This document shows positions 19,275-28,565 of a stretch of 42,500 nucleotides of DNA, in pieces. The stretch is taken from contig WBZZ01002439.1 in the NCBI GenBank assembly GCA_019918135.1, forward strand, positions 1 to 42,500. Direction: 5' to 3'. The translations under genes and the position numbers were made by a program. The notes beneath the pieces were generated by a model. The model was not told where the DNA came from and ran no database searches. It worked only from the letters and a program-made list of their open reading frames with translations. Source of the stretch: Paulinella micropora (Eukaryota > Cercozoa > Imbricatea > Euglyphida > Paulinellidae). Position 1 is the stretch's first letter; every line of letters begins with the position of its first letter.

Positions 19275-19823
19275 CTAAACATTAGTAGCCTCATCCTCCA
19301 CAACTGCCTCATCATTCTCACCTTCTTCATCCTCCTCCTCATCCTCCTCATCCTCCTCCTCCTCAACATTGTAGATTCGAGCTGAATAAACTGTTTTGAT
19401 TTTTCCGAGCTTTAGTTTCAGAGAAATTTCGAGAATGTTTGCAAAATTTCGGAATAGTACATGCTGACCGCTTGCGAATACAACAACAAAAAGCTCGGGG
19501 AAGCGGGTGCTGACTTATGGCCCCATACCGCCAATGCGATCCTTTTTTCGTCAGGTTCGTCATACACCACAGCGGTTCCACTTTCTTTGTCAATGACTGC
19601 GTACATAGGATCAAACCTCATAATAGAGTTAGGTGTTCCCTTCTTTCTACCTCCTTTTTTACCTCCTTTTTTTGCTCCTTTTTTTGCGCCAACATTTCCA
19701 ACAAAGTTCATACCAGCAACCCCCTTAGTAATATCCTAAACATACAAACATCAATCTGAGCAACAACAAAAAAAAGGAAGAGATTACCTTAACAGGCTCT
19801 TCTTCCTTCTTCTTGGGAGGCAT
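19275..19823 (-). pseudogene. Probable two-exon gene: basic N-terminus, acidic tail, one frameshift
   Basis: Exon 1 (19823-19788) encodes MPPKKKEEEPVK. An intron with GT/AG ends (19787-19736) follows, and exon 2 continues in phase through DITKGVAGMNFVGNVGAKKG, a Lys/Gly-rich basic stretch, then a globular part (FDPMYAVIDKESGTAVVYDE...). A single-base shift at about 19490-19500 is needed to carry on into VLFRNFANILEISLKLKLG and a run of ~25 Glu/Asp ending at 19275-19277. A 14-bp inverted repeat lies directly upstream of the ATG. I do not recognise the product. It could be a late viral gene with an intron or a host gene next to the insertion. Confidence 0.45.
19736..19787 (-). other. Predicted 52-nt intron
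   Basis: On the minus strand the 5' splice site is AAG|gtaatc and the 3' site is gtttag|GAT, preceded by a T-rich tract. It is phase 0. Both flanking exons are open in the same frame with an ATG at the start, which supports splicing over coincidence. Confidence 0.5.
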
Positions 19824-19825
19824 CA

Positions 19826-19866
19826 CCTACATAAACACACAGAGGGACAATATGTGTTTATGTAGG
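19826..19866. repeat. Perfect 14-bp inverted repeat, 13-nt spacer
   Basis: Arms cctacataaacaca (19826-19839) and tgtgtttatgtagg (19853-19866). It starts 3 bp upstream of the predicted ATG of the spliced gene, so the transcript could carry a strong 5'-UTR hairpin, or the arms could be an operator or the remnant of a terminal repeat. Confidence 0.75.
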
Positions 19867-19909
19867 GGTAGTTTAATGTCGTGCCCAGGACTTTATATAG
19901 TCAGCTATT

Positions 19910-20383
19910 TTACACCTCAACCCTATTTCTGTATTTATTATATTTATCCAAAACCATATCAAAGCTATCTCCATTACATATTAACTTCCTAGCCTGCTCC
20001 TCCTCTCTCAAACTCAATGGTTGCTTCCTAGCTAGCAACCAACTATCCAACAACCTCTCCTCTTTCTTTCTTCTTTCTTCTTCTCTCTTTCTCTTTCTTT
20101 TCATTTTATCATTATTTTTCTTTTTTTGCTTCTCTTCTTCTATCTCTGCTAATCTTTCGTCTATCGCATCCTCTCTCTCTTCAAGCTCTTCTCTCTTTTT
20201 TGTCATCTCTTTTATATTTTCATTTATCAACTCTATTTGATTACTTACTGTTATTTTATGTCTATTTACTATGCTTTCTTGTTTATCCATATAATATTCT
20301 ATCCAGTCATTACTGTCTCGCCTTATACTCTCATTATCAGAGTTATCAGAAAAATTATCAAGGTTATCAAAGTTATTGGCCAT
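19910..20383 (-). CDS. Coiled-coil protein of unknown function
   Basis: An intact frame of 157 residues. A polar Asn/Asp/Ser-rich start (NNFDNLDNFSDNSDN) is followed by ~90 residues of Lys/Glu/Arg coiled coil, and a C-terminal segment (LLARKQPLSLREEEQARKLI...). It has a canonical TATA box about 30 bp upstream on its own strand. The family is not recognised. It is the last convincing gene before the non-coding flank, and may be viral or host. Confidence 0.55.
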   Translation of the reverse strand: MANNFDNLDNFSDNSDNESIRRDSNDWIEYYMDKQESIVNRHKITVSNQIELINENIKEMTKKREELEEREDAIDERLAEIEEEKQKKKNNDKMKRKRKREEERRKKEERLLDSWLLARKQPLSLREEEQARKLICNGDSFDMVLDKYNKYRNRVEV

Positions 20384-20411
20384 ACGGTATATGCCTGTAG
20401 GGTATATATCA

Positions 20412-20421
20412 CTTTTATATA
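20412..20421 (-). promoter_or_regulatory. TATA box for the coiled-coil gene
   Basis: The minus strand reads tatataaaag, 29 bp before the ATG at 20383, a classical TATA consensus at a plausible distance for a short 5'-UTR. Confidence 0.5.
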
Positions 20422-20998
20422 TTTTTGCAAGGGGTAATTTGGCCTTCTTTTCGCTTTGTCAAAAACGCGATTTTCAGCAAAGGAGAAAATCTGTTGGTCT
20501 ATTTTGCAGTTTTCGTGCAAAAAATTACCAGTCATCAATGTTTCGTTCATGTGCTCATTTCCTTTTTATTTATACGTCGCCATTTTGTTTTCTATCTAAC
20601 AGAAACTTCAACAAAAAAGTCAAGAAAAATCGCAAAACCCGTTATATTTCTTTTTTCGCAAATTAACAGCTGTGACTGTGTTCAATGTTGAAAAAGGCTA
20701 CGTGTATCATTTTATTAACCGTTTCCACTTTTTATTACCGTTGCCTTTTTGTCCCGTCCGGGCCGGCCGGTGTGTGTCTCTGTGGCGGGGCGGGGTCTGT
20801 CTTGAAAAAGTGTGCCGAAGTGCGACCCTATACTACTACTAGCTATACTTTTCACGTGGAAGTTCCCTGAGTCCAATTGTAAAAATTGTTCTCTCAATAA
20901 AAACGAAGAAGAAGAAGAAGAGAGAACAAAGGAAATAAAGACATTCGGCGGAAAGCCAAATATTCGATTTCTAAAATTTTTACGTCCATGACATTGTC

Positions 20999-21209
20999 AA
21001 TGTTGTTGCCTTTTTCGCTTAGTCCTGGACCGAGTGTATCAGGGCCAGTGTTTCCTTTTTCGCTGACGCTGATTAGTAAGATCCACAGCAGAAATAAAGA
21101 AACAATGTTGTTGCCTTTTTCGCTCATCCCTGGACCGAGTGTATCAGGGTCAGTGTTTCCTTTGTGGCTGACGCTGATCAGTAAGATCCACAGCAGAAAT
21201 AAAGGAAAC
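20999..21209. repeat. Tandem duplication, two ~105-bp units
   Basis: Units 20999-21103 and 21104-21209 both begin aatgttgttgcctttttcgc and end with cagcagaaataaag followed by a short purine tail. They differ at roughly ten positions. The repeat makes the antisense frame there look like a repeated protein, but I see no support for coding. Confidence 0.8.
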
Positions 21210-21849
21210 ACTCCACGGAAAGCCTGTTGCAGAAATTGGTTTTTTTTCTTCCTTTTTGGTTTTAATTTTTGTTTTTCTGTAAGGCTGTGGTTTGCAAACA
21301 GAGGCCATGTCAATATCTATATATGTCGACGTCAATGTCTATGTCTATTTCTATGTCAACGTATCTGGAGTCACTAATAAAATAAACTGTGTATGGAAAT
21401 TTTCCTCAGTTTCTCCGAAATTAAATTTTCTGATGAAAAGAGATTTACGTGCGCGATGCTGAGAGGAAAAACTGTAGAGTAGGAATTTTACTGATGCGGT
21501 TCTTGGGGTTATACTAGTTATATGCTTTTGTTTCAGATTGTGAGTGTCTAGGTGCATACTGGTATGTGTGTGCAATGATTTTCTTGAGTTGCAAGGCTAC
21601 TTATGGGCTGTTTATGGGTGGTGCTTGCGTTGCGCATGATGGCAAACAGAAGTTTTTGGGTCTGACAGCTTAATTTGCAAGATTGGGAAATGTTAGAATG
21701 TGTGTTTTCATGTGATGAGAGTGTCTGGCTTGGGTTTCTAGATATATATATGTACAGTGGTTTATGGGAATGATTTTATGGAAAGAGCATGTTCTTTTCT
21801 GTTTGTTTGGTGGTGGAGCACGGGTTGCTAAAGCGCGCTGTGGCGCACA

Positions 21850-21853
21850 GCTT
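21850..21853. repeat. Gypsy target-site duplication, left
   Basis: gctt directly precedes the 5' LTR and is repeated at 41129-41132 after the 3' LTR. An extra shared A could make it 5 bp, but that A also belongs to the LTR end. Confidence 0.65.
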
Positions 21854-22091
21854 TGTATGCATCACCCCCCGGATAGCAGGTAAAAAGTACCTTTTCCTGG
21901 TGACAGGTGCACCAGCTTGTTTTTCAGTATTATTTGTCCTGATTGGACCTGATGCCATTTTATTCCTGGTCTGTTGCAGTTTTCCTTTTTTGCTTCACTG
22001 AGCTAATATAACGAGACATCATTCTCATCTTTTGATGACTGTGTTTGGTTGTATTACCGATTTTTTACTAGCTATCGTTGGGGGCATTACA
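21854..22091 (+). repeat. Gypsy 5' LTR
   Basis: 238 bp running from tgtatgcatcacccc to ggggcattaca. It aligns along its whole length with 40890-41128, with roughly 13 substitutions or small indels. TG/CA ends and short inverted termini (tgta / taca) are kept. Confidence 0.9.
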
Positions 22092-22873
22092 TTTGGATTC
22101 CACATCACTATGGTGATTTCTTTCTGCTTTGCCACACAGGCAACAGAGTGAATTTTCACTGACCTGTCTCACACGGGGACGTCAGACGAAATCAAATACT
22201 CCAACACAGCTCCCTCATAACTCTTTCACAAAACAAATAATTTGATTGGTCTCAAGCAGGTGTCTCGTACCCTCTAGCCCAATCCATATCTGTGTGCTCA
22301 CAAGGAGACATCAGATACAAACTCTCTGTCGTTCTTGCTGTTCTTACACAGAGACCAAGAAGAAGGAGGTGGACAGAAGAGTGAAGGAACACACAAAACA
22401 CAAACAAGCATAGGGACAGGAGCACAACACTCTACCCTTCTAGTTTGTGCATTTATCTGCATTATCTCACACATACGTCAGAGTATTTTTACAACTCTCT
22501 GATCGTTTTCTAAAGGTAGGTCTGAGAACCTATCCGACCGACTGTCGACTTCTCAAGGAGAGCTTTTCTAGCTTCTCTATTACTATCTGTGTCTATGTCC
22601 AAGTGCCTCATACTAGATACAATATAGAAAAGAAGGAGGAGAAAGTAATCTGTAAGGAGAACAAGAAATCGGAGAAAATCTCAAAGACTATTTTTCTCAA
22701 ACAAAAACAAACATACAAACAGTGTTTCATAGAGGACAGGGAATCTTATCCTACCCTCTCTATTAGTTTCTCTCTTCACTAGTCAATCGACTGAAGGAGG
22801 AACAGAACACAAACGAACAAAAACCAAACATAGGAGCTGACACTGTCCTCCTGTTAATTACTACTACGACATC
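22092..22873 (+). other. Gypsy untranslated leader
   Basis: About 780 bp between primer site and the proposed gag start. Only short, featureless frames occur. Such leaders carry packaging signals in related elements; none can be identified from sequence alone. Confidence 0.5.
22094..22108 (+). other. Gypsy primer-binding site candidate
   Basis: tggattccacatcac begins 2 nt after the 5' LTR with TGG, as expected for pairing with the CCA end of a tRNA. I cannot name the tRNA. Confidence 0.5.
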
Positions 22874-25550
22874 ATGTCGACAGAGACCGCCGAAGTGAGA
22901 GAATTCTCGGAGGCAGAACAAAGAAGAGAAGAAGAAGAAGCAGCAGGAGGAGGAGGAAGAGGACTGAATGAAGGAGGAGGAGGAGGAGGAGATGAAGGAG
23001 TAGGAGGAGGAGTAGAAGGGGGCTGAGATGATGAAGGAAGATATGGAGGAGACGAAGATGAAGGAGGATTTGAACAAGAAGAGACGGGAGGAGGAGGAGC
23101 ATATGGTAATCCCTTACCACCTGCCTACACGGGAGGAGGAGGACGAAAAATGATCGACTTTGATTCATAGTGATGGAGAGGAGATCACAGTGGAGAAACA
23201 ACAGTGGGTGCAAGACCACTATGACCTCACTAAAGAAGAGTTTGATAACAAGATGGGGGGAGAGAAGGATACCTATGTGTGGATCCCTCAGGATCAAAGA
23301 AGAGAGAAAAGTCGTGCTAAAAAGGATGTCTATATCCTATTATCAAACACAGCACAGCTCCTCTGCAAACTGGTCTCTGATCAAGAAGAGAGAAAGAAGA
23401 TACAGCATATCAAGTTTGGGGACTCACACACCCACCTCGAATTACTCGATGCTATCTTTGGGGTGTACACTCAAACCCTGATTTGGGAACGTTCATACGG
23501 CCCACGATGTGAGGGTTACCTCCAGTACACAAACCCAAGAGCAACGGCCAGATTCCTCGCGACTGGTCAGGAGGCAGTCGATGTAACAAAAAAGAAGACC
23601 AATCTGGGTTCGAAAAACTCGAGTGGCATATTTCATTTTTTACGATGGAAATGAAGGCCTTGGAGGAGGGGAAGGCAGAGATGGAAAAAAGCATTAAGGC
23701 AGCAGGAGAAACTCATCCTGTGATTGATGAGTTAGAGAAGACCGACAGAGTTCTGACCAAGATCAGACTGTTGATGGGTGCGTTACTGCATAAGGGGGCA
23801 TGGAAGAGATGGATTCCTACCAAGGATCACTCTGTCCTTAAATCACTTAGTAACGCACCACCGGTCGCCAACAAAGCAGGTGTTGACCAATATGTGGAGA
23901 AATATAATTTTCTCAGATCTGCTTCTGAATTGGTGGCCTTTATCACTCATGCTCAAAAGCTGGTGATATCTGAGAAGAAGAACGCGAAAGAGAATGAGGA
24001 GTTCGAGAAAACGATGAGACTGGAGAAAATGAAAGCAAAAGTGAGTGGTGCAAAGGCACACCCTCCGACATATTTGACCCCACCAGCTCCTGCCTCACCA
24101 GCCCCTGCACCCCCGGGCTCAACTACGGTGGTGGTCACAAACACGGAGAAGAAGGACAGACAAAATATCATAAATGCCTTCAAGGGGAAGAAAGGAGGAG
24201 TGGCAAGTCTCATGCTATATGCCAAGACGAGCTCAGACAAAGACTCTGATGCTTCGCTTTTGAGCAAGCTCAAAAAGATCAATGCCTGCATGAAGGCTTT
24301 TCCTTGCGACGAAACGCAGGAATACGAGGCCCTTGTTACTGTTTTTGACCAATCTCTAGTCTCGGAGGGATTTGATCTGACACAGTACAGGTTTTTGAGA
24401 AAGACGGAGGAGATTAAGAGAAACAATGCAACAGGCCTAGACGCTCAGTGTGAACTGGCGGTGGCCACACTCATTTCATATTTTCAATCTCATGGATACC
24501 AGCACCTCTGCACTGGTACTCTCATAGGATTTGAAATCTTTGAGACAGTGGCGATGAGTTTGAGGAGTGCTGTTGGCTTGGCGGCGACCCTTACGGAGGT
24601 AGTTTCCTCCTATGGGCTATTCTATGGCCGCAAGTCGATCATCATCTATTTCTTCTCGGCGTTACACACAGTTAACCCGAGTAAGCTTACTCAGCTCATA
24701 CAACAATGCTCGACGTTTAGCTCAGTGAAGTCCAAGAACTTCCTCGAGACACACGTGTTCGAAAATACGGTTCAAAGCGTTGCTCCGTCAGCACTGTTTC
24801 AAGAAGTGATGAGTGCATGCTCAAACATGGACTCGCTCACGGAGGCACATACGGCACAGGCAGGCGGTGTACCTGTTGGCGCACAAGCCACGTACACAAA
24901 CAGAGTTGCCGGTTGGAAGAGACAGAGAGAGCCAGACCTGAAGACCGCATGTTGGAGGTGGTTCGCGGGCTTGCAGTGTAAGGCACAGATGGAGAACAGA
25001 GATTGCTCTTTCAATCATGATAGGCAGAACCCAACAGCAAGGGCAAATTTTCTGAGCAGGACGGAATGCAAGGAACCGGGCCTTTTCAACATGCTTCAGA
25101 TTGCCGCTGCGAACGAAGGTTGGTATGCCAATATGTGTGATGATGAGGAGTTACGAGAGGCAATCATTACCTACATGAAGAGGATGAAGGAGAAGAAGGA
25201 GGAAAGGGAGAGACAAAAGAACTTAAAGGCCTCTCAAAGAGGACGAGGAGGAGGAGGAGCAGGAGCAGGAGGACGAGGAGGAGGAGCAGGAGGGAAGAGG
25301 AGGAACATGGAGAGGAGCCTCGAGGTGGCAAGGAACCCCTCAGAGAGGAAGAGGAGGAGGTCGGGGATATACCCCTTATGGAGGGAGAGCTGTTCGAGCT
25401 CCAGCCCCCCCACCCAGAGGAGGAGGAGGCTCATGGGCAAGTTCCAACCCGAATTTCGGTCGAGCTCAGGCCTACAACACTGCCTCGGAGATCGATACGA
25501 CATCCCACCCGGACACTACTCAAGGTAATCGTTTCGAGGTGGTGGAATGA
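22874..25550 (+). pseudogene. gag: Gypsy Gag, with CCCH-like finger and RGG tail, several frame breaks
   Basis: The proposed ATG is at 22874. The first ~95 codons are Glu/Gly-rich, from a purine tract, and carry a TGA at 23024. A frame change near 23165 leads into 23160-23654, and another near 23610 leads into the long frame 23645-25528. This holds the capsid-like helical region, a Pro/Ala linker (residues ~140-160), and a finger CWRWFAGLQC...CSFNH (C-x8-C-x8-C-x3-H) near 24950-25015. The tail is most Gag-like in a third frame (RGRGGGRGYTPYGG...), which ends at TGA 25548-25550. A shift near 25250-25300, in low-complexity GGA repeats, is therefore implied. It would form the retrotransposon particle. 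Confidence 0.7.
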
Positions 25551-27328
25551 CTGGAGGGGGAAGAAAAGAGGAAGGAGAAGACTGTGAAGTTTAACTCTAA
25601 AGTCACAGTGCTTTCTAATGATGTTGTGCAGAATGGGTCAACGCTTCCTCAATCTGAATACAAAGATGTGGGTACACAGAGACTGCAGCCCCAAGGTAGT
25701 CTCATACCCGTTCATACATCACGGTTACCAATGATAACTGATGCAAATAGGAAGGCGAGACTTGCGATGGAGGCGAGGAGGCCAATGGCAGACGTATCGC
25801 CTCGGCCAAGCAAACAACCACGAACAGACTCAATGTCTACGATCGCGGCGGGTGGCGAGCAAAAAGACAATGTGTGTACTCAAGTGCCACAAGACAATGT
25901 CGCTCACATAGTAAACGCACCAGTACCGCAGAATAATAACAATGTTAATGAGGTGAAGCAGGAGGAGAAGAACGAGGAGTTGAAAAACTTAGAGACAAGA
26001 CTCCAAAATTTGGAACGTAAAGTTCTTGTTCTCGCAGTCAATATACACAGGCCTGATGCTCTGTGTTATACGGAACTTTATTATGAAACATTAAAGACAA
26101 TATTAAAAGTTGGTAATGATACGATGGCGAATATTAATATTGTCGGCCGGAAGTTTTTAAATCGATACCGGGACTGGGTGGACGGAAATATGACAAATTC
26201 GACTGGCACTCTGAAGAGAGTGGGTAGCCGGACGGTCATTACGGGAATCATCACACTGACCTTTAAATTAAAATCCGCACGAGTATACCGCATGGACCTT
26301 TATGTCGTCCCCGGTTACCACGGGTCAATATTACTATCGTATGACCAATTGGCTACGATGGGGGCTGTGATTGATTGCGCCGCACTGCGAGTGATAAGAG
26401 GAGAAAAGAACGATATTGATCCCTTCAACGCTACTGACTCTTATGAGGCTTATGAGCTGAGTCTAGCGACGGATCACAAAAAGATGGCCATCGCACATGA
26501 GGCACTTGAGGTGTATGTTCACCCCCATGTCGTAAGACCGGATGAGCTGTCCTGGACCGACAATTGGGAATCCCAAGTGTGCACTGTCACAGTTCCGACA
26601 TGCCATTGGGACAAAAAGTCTATTGATGACTTAATCGAGACGCGAAAGGAGGAGATAATATGTGTCGCACAAAGAAGCCCGTCGTTGGCGAGATTTGCGG
26701 AAGGAGTAGGAACAGACGTCCATATTACTAACGGATACTGTTTCCATGCGAAAGTAGGAGAAGAAAAAAGGGAGGCGTTTGTACCAAGGAGAACGGGGCG
26801 AATCCCGGATACTCCACCAGAAACTATTAAAAGTTTTATTACTGATTTCTGGGGTGACGAGCCCACGTGGCCGCGTTCACTAACTGAAGTGAAGAAATGC
26901 TTACGGACTTTATTCGAAAATAATAAGCCGTATACTATTATCCTGCCATATAATGAGAAGGCGATATGGGCGCAGGAAATAAGGGACCGGCTTATTGATC
27001 ATCCTATACCGGTACCCTCTCGCAAGCAACAGCTAGTGGTGGCTTGTCATATGGGAACTCGTGAGCAGAGCAGTGCATACAAGCGGAAGCTCAGAGACCT
27101 CGACAAGTTGAAATTGATACCGCAAGCATTCACATGCTTTGATGGTTTTTACACCCGTAAAGCTCTTTTGCAATACGCGAGACTCATTGACATGCTGGTG
27201 GAGCTCGGTAAAGATGATGAGCTGGACACGGTCACGTATGAAAAGACGGGCCTAGATGATGTCTCGGAAGAAGACTTAGGCTTGGAGGAGGACAGAGAAC
27301 CCCTCAAGAAACATAAGCAGATGTCTGA
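25551..27328 (+). pseudogene. pol: Gypsy Pol, 5' part: protease-like region up to the copia insertion
   Basis: The frame follows the gag TGA in phase, so Gag-Pol could be made by stop read-through. The first ~120 codons are linker. A retropepsin-like fold follows: the active-site position reads GNDTMANINIV (D179 of the frame from 25584) instead of DTG/DSG, and LYVVPGYHGSILLSYDQL is the flap-to-second-half pattern. Further on is a ~250-residue region rich in Glu/Lys without a motif I recognise. The frame is cut inside a codon at 27328 by the copia 5' LTR and resumes at 35610. Confidence 0.7.
27322..27328. repeat. Copia target-site duplication, left (TGTCTGA)
   Basis: The same 7 bp recur at 35603-35609. 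If the LTR end is read two bases longer, the duplication is the usual 5 bp (TCTGA). Confidence 0.7.
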
Positions 27329-27721
27329 GTAAGCAATAATATTTACTAAATATATTGTTACCTTTTATGGCCAATTTCACGACATAACATTTATATTTGA
27401 CCGGATCATATTCATTACCATTTTCATATTTCGTATCATAATTATTATTCGTTACGTTGATATTACCGTTATTCACAATTAGTTGCCAGTTAGTATAGAT
27501 TGGCCCATACTGAATCATCACTTGAATTTCTGACCACAAGATCAGTATATAAATTTGTGGTATTTATTTCACTATAAATTATGGTAAATTAGATTGAGTT
27601 TCAGTCATTGGTTTCTAACCATTGATTAAATTCATTATTGTTCCTTCAACCTTTGATCAAAGTGCCTCAGCGCAAACGATTATTCAAGTATCCGGAGACT
27701 AATGTCTACTAGTGTACTTAC
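27329..27721 (+). repeat. Copia 5' LTR
   Basis: 393 bp from gtaagcaata to tgtacttac; the ends are gtaag/cttac, a 5-bp inverted repeat rather than the usual TG/CA. A TATA box (tatataaa) lies at 27546-27553. The gag ATG at 27702 is inside this LTR. Confidence 0.9.
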
Positions 27722-28565
27722 TGGTTATGGAGCCTTGGATGCGCCCCGTTACCAACTCAAGCTACCGAAATTCCCGAAAAGACCCATCGATGAATTTGAC
27801 CTTTGGAAATTCCAATTTTTCGCTTTTTTATTGCGCGTGGACGCACGCTACATACTACTTCTGGAAGACCAAGAATCGCCCTACTTGGTACAAGAGATTG
27901 CTACAATCTACGCAAGTACCAGAACTACTGGACTAAGACCCACCCACCCCGCCCCTAACAACATTACTGGATCTGGACTGTCAGCACGACAGCAAGACAC
28001 CTCGACAGCAAGACAGTCGAGAAGGAGGAGCGATGACGACGAAGACGATGAAGCATACGGATCGAGACGTGGCGACTCATCATCGAGCAGCTCGTCATCA
28101 CTGACCAGCTCGTCCTCAAGCAGCCCATCCTCGACCAACCCGTCCTCAGGTAGCCAAGCACCCGCCCTCTTGCCTACTATCAACGTACCAACTGACCTGG
28201 ATACACTTTTCAGCCAAGCAGACTACATCAACGCACAGATCCATGTCCGCTGCTTCCTTGTGGAAGCATGCCAAGAGTCGACAGCTCTACTGACCGTCCA
28301 ACGAGCAGGAACCAACCCAGCGGTGATCTGGACAGCGATCTGCGAGCGATTCGGCAGCAAAGGATCGGTTTCTATCGCTCGCCTACTAATGCAGCTGTTC
28401 GAGACAAAGCTGAAGTCAAGCAATGGCCTACCAACATGGATGGAGCTCTTGACCCAACGCTTCGAGCGCCTACAGTCAAGAGGAGTGCCTCTACCTGATG
28501 AATTCAGAGTCGTATTCTTGCTCTTTAAACTTAAGGAGTGCGCCTCTCTATCTATGGGGATGTAG
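27702..28565 (+). CDS. gag: Copia Gag
   Basis: 287 residues from the ATG at 27702, which lies 20 bp inside the 5' LTR. The N-terminus (YQLKLPKFPKRPIDEFDLWKFQF) and the region FEVACQ-like to LPDEFRVVFLLFKLKE follow copia UBN2-type Gag patterns. Between them is an insertion of acidic and Ser runs (residues ~105-150). It stops at 28563-28565 while the zinc knuckle lies in the next frame (from 28538), so a -1 shift or an indel in the 28-bp overlap is needed to make Gag-Pol. It forms the particle shell. Confidence 0.8.
   Translation: MSTSVLTGYGALDAPRYQLKLPKFPKRPIDEFDLWKFQFFAFLLRVDARYILLLEDQESPYLVQEIATIYASTRTTGLRPTHPAPNNITGSGLSARQQDTSTARQSRRRSDDDEDDEAYGSRRGDSSSSSSSSLTSSSSSSPSSTNPSSGSQAPALLPTINVPTDLDTLFSQADYINAQIHVRCFLVEACQESTALLTVQRAGTNPAVIWTAICERFGSKGSVSIARLLMQLFETKLKSSNGLPTWMELLTQRFERLQSRGVPLPDEFRVVFLLFKLKECASLSMGM
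27722..27734 (+). other. Copia primer-binding site candidate
   Basis: tggttatggagcc follows the LTR directly and starts with TGG. It partly resembles the initiator-Met complementary site common in copia elements. Confidence 0.5.

Larger units (their letters stand above)
20424..21853. other. Region without convincing genes between virus and gypsy element
   Basis: Short frames only, none with recognisable motifs. It contains a GAA microsatellite at about 20903-20920, a two-copy 105-bp tandem repeat (20999-21209), and short near-repeats of tatgtc at 21310-21360. I see no clear terminal inverted repeat marking the right end of the viral element. Probably host sequence. Confidence 0.5.

Noticed and set aside
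1..20424. Terminal inverted repeats bounding the viral element
   Set aside because: The left end is outside the window and I found no long repeat near 20.4 kb matching sequence inside; the 14-bp inverted repeat at 19826 is local.
20894..21313. 139-codon minus-strand frame with internal repeat
   Set aside because: The repeat comes from the 105-bp tandem duplication; no start context or known motif.
22872..23297. Leu-rich minus-strand frame
   Set aside because: Antisense of the GGA-rich gag start; composition explains the open frame.
27276..27539. Minus-strand 87-codon frame, repeated at 35193-35420
   Set aside because: Both copies lie in the copia LTRs; their similarity simply reflects LTR identity, and no motif or promoter supports coding.
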